Assembly: GCF_032854445.1 (NCBI RefSeq)
Contig: NC_088303.1
Location: 5,091,501 to 5,155,500 of the forward strand
Reading direction: 5' to 3'
Length of the DNA: 64,000 bases
From: Liolophura sinensis
Taxonomy: Eukaryota; Mollusca; Polyplacophora; Chitonida; Chitonidae
Made by a program: the position numbers and the translations under genes. Below are positions 12,801 through 20,505 of this stretch, in pieces. Each line of letters opens with the position of its first letter. Position 1 is the stretch's first letter. The notes beneath the pieces are model-generated. The model did not search any database. It was given only the letters and a program-made list of their open reading frames with translations, and was not told the DNA's origin.

Positions 12801-15800
12801 GAGTGGTTAGTGTGGAAGGTAAGCTAGGAAGAGGTAACCAGCGTGTTGTGTGTTTATACAACCTAATGTCTTGATGGGAAGATCATTATTAAACAAATAC
12901 AAATTGACAAAATTGTATGTTTTTTGCCGTTACCTCAGATCCACCTGTCCTTGACCCCCCAGCAGACTGGGGAACTAAGGGTGGTAGCCCTAGCATATAA
13001 CCTGGGCACCAGCTCCCAGGGGCCCAATGTCTCAGTCCCTGGAGTGGAACCCCTCAATGCCAAGCCCAGCTTTATCAGTGGGGTGTCTGTAAGAGGTAAG
13101 CAGAGGTTAGAGGTGCAAGGCCCGCGGCTGAACGCCAGCAAGGAGGAGAAGACAAGCAAGGTGTACGGGCCTGATAGGAGGCTGGACCTTGTCATACAGC
13201 CCAGGATGCCACATCTTCAGGTAAATATTGGCAGAAATGACTTACAGGGGAAATACTTGTCCCCGCCATGAATGTGGAGAGGGAACATGAGAATGCTCTA
13301 CATTATGTGTCCATCTGTCTGTGTGTCTGTCAAAGATCAAAGATCTCCTTGTGAATAGGATATATCCAACTATCAGGTTCATACTTGTATGGTATCTTGA
13401 GGTCAGTGAAGGATTGATTGGGATTGATTTTCACAATTGTATGTAACCCAGTATGGTTGCTGTCATCCATGTTTCATTTACTGAGCATGACATCTTTCTC
13501 TTTAGATGGATAACATGTATTGGGGTTGCCTTTGTTCTTTGAATGGAAGGGTAGAATTTTTGCTTCAGTGAAAGGGAAGGGAAAGTTATTTTGGTATAGC
13601 TTGATCTGACTTTTTATCTATTTCTTTGACCACAGTCACAAATTAAGTAAAAAATATTCCAGAGCGCAATTTCAGATTTGTAAAGCTTGTTGGACCTTGA
13701 TTTGTCTAGCTTCTTCAAATAATGATAAAGAAATAAATGAAGCACTTAAATAAATAAATCTTTTTTCAGGTTCACTTCTGTGATTTCCCAGAGACTCTAC
13801 TCTGTGGGGAGGTACGACAGACATCATTAGAGGTGTCCAACTGTGGATCTTGTTCCATGCACAAACTTTCTGTTGCCTGTAGCAACCCTGAATTCTTTAC
13901 CTTCGGCCAGCATTCCAAGTGTGAGTTGCAGGACAGTAGAACTGTGTATGAGTATGTCAATAGATCCAGCGAGGTTTCAAACAATTCAGCTGGCTGTGCC
14001 GTCATGGAACAGAACTGTGTGGGCAGAGTATCAGACATACCTTTGCCAAATGGAACTCTTCTTCCAGGGAGTACCATTGTGCTGCCCATGTGGATACGAG
14101 GGGCGTCAGTAGGCGGAGTACATGAGGTGGACTTCCTGTTTTACTATGAGCCAGTAGAGAGTTCAGCAAAAACAAGGTATGGAGTGGAATCAATGTTAAG
14201 GATGGTATCTCAAGAAACATTTCATGCAGATATTAAGAGGTTGAGGATGAAGGCAATCTTCCTATGTTGTGCGCGGATTTTATTACCTATCATAAAGTGC
14301 GAAATTCACAACTTTCAAGTCTCTTTTGTTTTTGTACCATTAAAGTAAATGTTTTAAGTGCTTAATGTATTAAGGTGAAGTTGTGCATGCATGTGTGTCC
14401 TGTCTTCATCAAATTTGTTTATACGCGTAAGTTTCTCACTGCATTTGTCAAGGGGATATTATGGCTGCCTTGCAGATATGGGTGACAGGTCCTGTTTAAC
14501 AACTTGAAGTGAAAAATCGTAGTACCACCCTGGTTTGATACTTAAGATAAGAGGATGCAGGGGTCATTTTTCCATGTACCGACCACCACTTTCTAGGCGA
14601 AATTGAGTGTCTCTTTCAACTGAAATTGAAATTTTTTTTTGTTTCAACCGACCGTTTGAGATACTAAAATGGAATATTTTTTGTATGTTACTATACTTCA
14701 TTGATTAAAGTACTTATCACTGCCTATGTATGAACACAAGATGGCCCCCTAGTTGATACAGCGAACTGATAATAGGCATACATTGTAGTTATTGTTACAT
14801 GTATTTCAGGATACCAGTCCAGTGAAGTGAAGTGTGAAGACCTGTTCAGAAAGCTTTACAATCTCGAGCATCAGTCTAGATTGACTGAAACTCACACTAA
14901 CAACTGGTCTTGACATTACCTTTAAAAAATATTCAGTAGTCATGAATCAAGACAGAATAGTCATGCATTTATGGCATCTGGAATATGTGGTTTTCATTCT
15001 TCAAAAGGAAATGTCCAAAATAATTGAAAGAAAACTAAAACATTTGAGAAAATCAAACATCATGCAACACCTTACATATATACTAGAAACTAATCTCTGT
15101 GAATTATCTAAATTCTCTTGAAATATTGTCCTTACTTGTCAAAATAAACAAAGATTTCAGTCAACAAAAGCAATTCGAAACAAAGTCTGATTTGACTTAC
15201 TGACAAAGTACTTTCATATCACATGAAATTTACCATGAAAATCAGCCATCAATGATGATCAGAATAAAAAGTAATGAGACCCACAAGTAGTGATTTACCC
15301 AATGGAGTATTAACTTTAAATAGAGGGGCTACATAGTTAGAGAGATTAAATACACTGAGTCTTTAGGTGTCAATGAATTATCATTTTTTCCACAATGAAT
15401 ACGGCTGGATCTCCTCAGCCTGAGTGGCTAAGTCTGTCTGACACAATTCTCTATATTCAATCTTTGAAGAAAACACACACTTTTATACATGTAGCAAATC
15501 GATGTCGGAGTAAATTTTTATATCTGGCGAGAAGGTTTTAATTTCACTGCTATTATCCATTTATTGAACTCCAGAGTCCTAAAAACGAAACTGTGTGCCC
15601 TCCTTGAAAGGAGCTGAAGATATTAAGGCCACCTGGCTTCATTGGGGAGGAAACCAGTCAGATTGTGTGTGCTGAAATGCAGTCACGCGCGCTACTATAT
15701 GCTAATGTCGAAAACAGAACGATCGAAAACTAAAGTAGGTCAAATTATTCATGAGGACCGATTTGACAGAGACCAAAGAAGATTACTATGTGTCATGTTT

Positions 15801-18800
15801 GATTTCATATGCCCCATCCACTTCCAAAAATTGCCTTCTTAAATCTAATCAGCGCAGTGGGTAATGAAGATTTCCATAAAAAGGGAGATAACTTGTTAAG
15901 CAAACAGGTTGCTTCACTGAACTTCGATATTTCGATATGTTCAGATTGAGTTTATGTAAAATTTTTAATACTTCTTTCAAAAAATAACGGCGAATTAAAT
16001 AAATATAACCAGTTATTGATTTTTTTATTCAATCCATGGACCGAATACTCGTCCAGACGACTTCTGTGAACCCCTGTCTCTCCCGTGATTGTTCTTCCAC
16101 AGTTCATAGTGGTTTTACTTTATAAAGCATTACACTGCACTGTCATGTGATTGTTTGCTTTGATAACAAAGTACAGGTACATAGAAACTTTCTTTTATTT
16201 GTCTCTTTTCAACTGTGGATTTGGCTGAAAAAGCCATCTACGAGAAGAGAAATTTCAGAAACTTTAGAGACAAGGTAGTTTGGTTATCTCCCTGTTGCCA
16301 TGTCTCTTAAGTTGGTTGGGACAGTGCTAAGGCTGTCACAGCTTTTTTTCTTGCAGCGTTTTTCTTTCTTTTCTTTTTGTACATGAGGTCTCACTGTGTA
16401 AATTTATTTGTACAAAAAGTAAAATGTGTTGCTTGTAGACCTAGGTTAAAACATTAACTTGTGTTTGATGTTATGCAGAAGTAAATCCTCTTTTTTTCTG
16501 TATACTGTTCAGTGTGTGAAGGCTGTGAGGAAGAACAGTTTCACTGTTAATTGATTGAGTTACCTTCAATAAGTAAAGATGTTTTTATAAACTGTTGTAG
16601 GCATAGAATTTTGCGCCACACTGCTGTCCTCTATACTTCCGAGTCATTGAGTGTCCAAGCAATGGCGCAGCGGGCCAATGCGCATCTGCGAGAGCCGTCA
16701 GCTGACCAATCAAATGTCTGCCTCATATCATGTGCGCTGGAGAATCTGGTGAGAGTATTAAACATGGCTTTCACTGAGGTGTCCTACATGTGGATATGTT
16801 CAGGGAAAAGATGAGAGAAAAAATCATCATAATGCCTTCTTCTGAAAGCAGTATCTAATAACATATTCACATATACAGTTAAATATGTTGAATTCTTGAT
16901 ATGTGTTATCCTATATTATTTATGTTTTGGGCTTTGATTGATGTCCTGGGTTACAGTTTCAGTTAGCAATTGACAAAATTCTTAGGAAGCACTTGAATAT
17001 GTACATGTAATTTACATTTGTGTGTATGAAGATATATTCTTACTATTTCTGAATAGATGGTCAAAAATCCAACCAGAAAAAAATACTTTCTTTGTCCAAC
17101 TGTGGACAGCTCGCACAAAGGGGATGTTCTATCCTTGATGCTCTATGTATGTGATATTTACCGTAAATGACTAAAGTCAAAATCTGTTGTTTTTTTTTAA
17201 TTTACATTTCACAGGCCACGTATGCCCCTCTAGGTGAATTACAAATATGTCAGGTGACTTGTGCCAGCTCCTCCTGGATGGTACAACATCTTAGTACAAC
17301 ACATCAGACAGGTAAGGGGAAAGGTTCGCAGTGATTAGAACTTGTTTTGATAAAATGTTTTTTTCAAATGTCATTCAGTTGCTAGGAGACACAAGTTACA
17401 GGTTCCGTGCACTCTTTGAACAGTGAGTGATAGATTCCCTGTGTCTCACTGATCAGATTCCCTGTGCCTCACTGATCAGATTCCCTGTGCCTCACTGATC
17501 AGATTCCCTGTGTCTCACTGATCAGATTCCCTGTGTCTCACTGATCAGATTCCCTGTGCCTCACTGATCAGATTCCCTGTGTCTCACTGATCAGATTCCC
17601 TGTGTCTCACTGATCAGATTCCCTGTGTCTCACTGATCAGATTCCCTGTGCCTCACTGATCAGATTCCCTGTGCCTCACTGATCAAATGGGGCCAGGGTT
17701 TAAGCAGTTTATGACGTGTTTTACATTCACTGAAAGCCACTTATCTTCCACCAATTTGTTGTATATATCTGCTTGTCTCTTATGGTAAAGTTTGTCACTG
17801 AATTGTCTAATCTTGATGAGCACTCCACTTTGCTCTACCCATAAAAACAAATGCCATAGAAAGTGTTAGGATGTGGGGTTCCTTGTATGTGGTAATTGGC
17901 TGTTTTAAAAAACCTTGAGTATAACTGTGAATGGCTTTTTGTCCAAACTGGTTTATAAATGAATGCTTTGCTGTTTCAGATATTAGCGTGAAAAACAAAG
18001 AAACGGTGCACCTTTGTTTACGAGGAGTTAGATGTAGCCCAGCAGAGGAAGGTAGGTTTTACTCTGTATATTGAAAGGCAATTTTCAGTGAAATTTATGC
18101 ACCTTTTATTTTGACTTTGATGACTAATGTACTTTGTCTGCACAAAATAATTTCTCAGAACATGCTTGGAGTGAACATCTTGCATTAGTTCTATTTGACA
18201 AGGTCACGTTTGAGTACACTCAGTACACACATTCCACCACACCCCCACTCCACCACACCATTATGAGTTCATGTAACAAGGAACTGCTCACACCGAAGAT
18301 TTCAAGATACCTTTCTAGTAACATATGTATTCAAATAAAGCCTCCAGATGTTGAGGTTATTCTTATATAAACCAGGATATGTTTCTGTTACAGATGAGCT
18401 AAAGTGGAATCCTGTGATCTTCAGTAATGTGACATTTGGTCAGGATGAGGTATGTAGAATAAAGCTTGTGTTGTTGGCTTGCTGCACAGACTCTAACAGA
18501 TAAACTTAAAGAATAAATTAAGTTGTGGAATAGGCTAACTGTGGCGTGGTTGGTCATTGTCTGTAGTGGACTAATTATTGTTGGGAAATCGCCTGAGCAA
18601 AGGGCCTTACATTTCTGTCATGTGTGTTGACTAAGACTGACCCCTCACTGCCCCTTCTCTGACGAGTGTGCATACACATTGTGGGCCAGTTGAAATGTAC
18701 AGTCTGCACTGACTTTATATATTTTCGGGGGGCCTCAGTGGCTCAGTTGGTTAGCGCAGCGTTATGACCCAGGAATCTCTCACCAATGCGGTCGCTGTGA

Positions 18801-20435
18801 GTTCAAGTCCAGCTCATGCTGGCTTCCTCTCCGGTTGTACATGGGAAGGTCTGTCAGCAACCTGCGGATGGTCGTAGGTTTCCACCCACCGTAATGCTGG
18901 CCGCCGTCACATAAGTGAAATATTCTTGAGTACGGCGTAAAACACCAATCAAATAAATAAATAAATAAGTATATATTTTCGGAATTAACAGTCAGTGTAA
19001 AGACACTGGGTGGGCAGTTTCTGAGGTAAGAAGTATCAGCCACCTGCGATGTGCTATTCAATTCATACGATCACAGTCCCCCACGGCTCCAATACCTTGT
19101 TTTGTCAACTTACCCTAGAGCATTCTGAACCTGAGTACTGCTCAGGTGATTGAAAGGGTCGACAAATTATGGTGGGAAAATTAAGCCGCCTTCTGTGTAT
19201 GGTCAGACACTTGGGGCCTATAATTTGTGACTGCTATGTAAAACGGGCCCCTGATCTACAGTGTACATGTACTGTGTTTAGTGAACAAATTTGTGCTTGT
19301 CACTGTCACCATTTGTGCTTGTCACTGTCACCATTTGTGCTTGACATCATCACCATGCTTACTTGTCACCATCACCATTCATGCTTGTCAGCAATACCAT
19401 TCATGCTTCTCACCAACACCATTCATGCTTCTCACCAACACCATGCGTGCTTGTCACTATCACCATTCATGCTTGTCACATCATCATTTGTGATTGTCAC
19501 ATCATCATTCGTGCTTGTCACCATCACCATACCTGCTTGTCACCATCACCATACCTGCTTGTCACCATCACCATTCGTGCTTGTCATCATCACTATTCAT
19601 GCTTGTCACCATCACCATGCATACTTTTCACCATCATCAACTTGGTTCTGATATCAAGTTGATATCTTTGCCACTTATATTATGATAAAAATAATATTAA
19701 AAGTGACATTTAACCATGAGTAAACAGTAAATGCCTTATTACTTTTAATATTTCAGATAAACAGTTCGGCCACACCCTGTTCTGACTTCTACTTCCGCTT
19801 ATTCCCACCGGATAGGGGGAACAGTGTACTGCAGACCAGTTCTGCTGTGTCGTACTATACCCCTCAGAGCAGCGAGCTGTTCAGAGAGCTTGACACTGCT
19901 ATCAAGGTCGATCTGACTCTCATCATCCTGTGGAAGGTAAACCTTCAGTCTAGAGCTCACTGGTATCAAGTGCATACAACTTTTTGTATTGTCTTAATTT
20001 GTCAAAAAAGGTGAAACCTGTTTTGTAAAATGAAATGGAGATTCAGGATTTACTGTTTTGCACTTTTTCGATAATTGGAATGAAGTGAGTATGTTTTGTT
20101 TTGGAATATGTATTCTCAAGTCAAATTCAGAACAAATGTTTCCAATGTGTATGTTCAGCGTAAACAGTGTTAATAAGATTGCTCAGTGCTGCTCACTGCT
20201 ATCTTCAGGCCATCCTGTCTAGTCCGGAGGGTGGGGTACAGTCACTTGTTGGGCAGCACCATGTGATGGTAGACAAAATCAACAACCCAGTAACCTCTTA
20301 CCCATTACAGAAGGTCAGTAGAGACACTATGTCAAATAATGCACACTTATACGATTAAAACACTCCAGTGGCCTCTAAGTAAAGTACAAGAGATATTCAC
20401 ACCAAATAATAATAATTGAAACAAACCCAGAATAT

Positions 20436-20505
<70 letters not shown>

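Noticed and set aside
18729-18790. Possible tRNA gene
   Set aside because: A and B boxes are present, but no tRNA cloverleaf closes and the sequence continues into a SINE body with a target-site duplication.
19169-19685. His/Cys/Leu-rich open frames in all three forward frames, repeated at 43731-44317
   Set aside because: Product of the 22-bp repeat read in every frame; it lies in TRAPPC8 intron 17.
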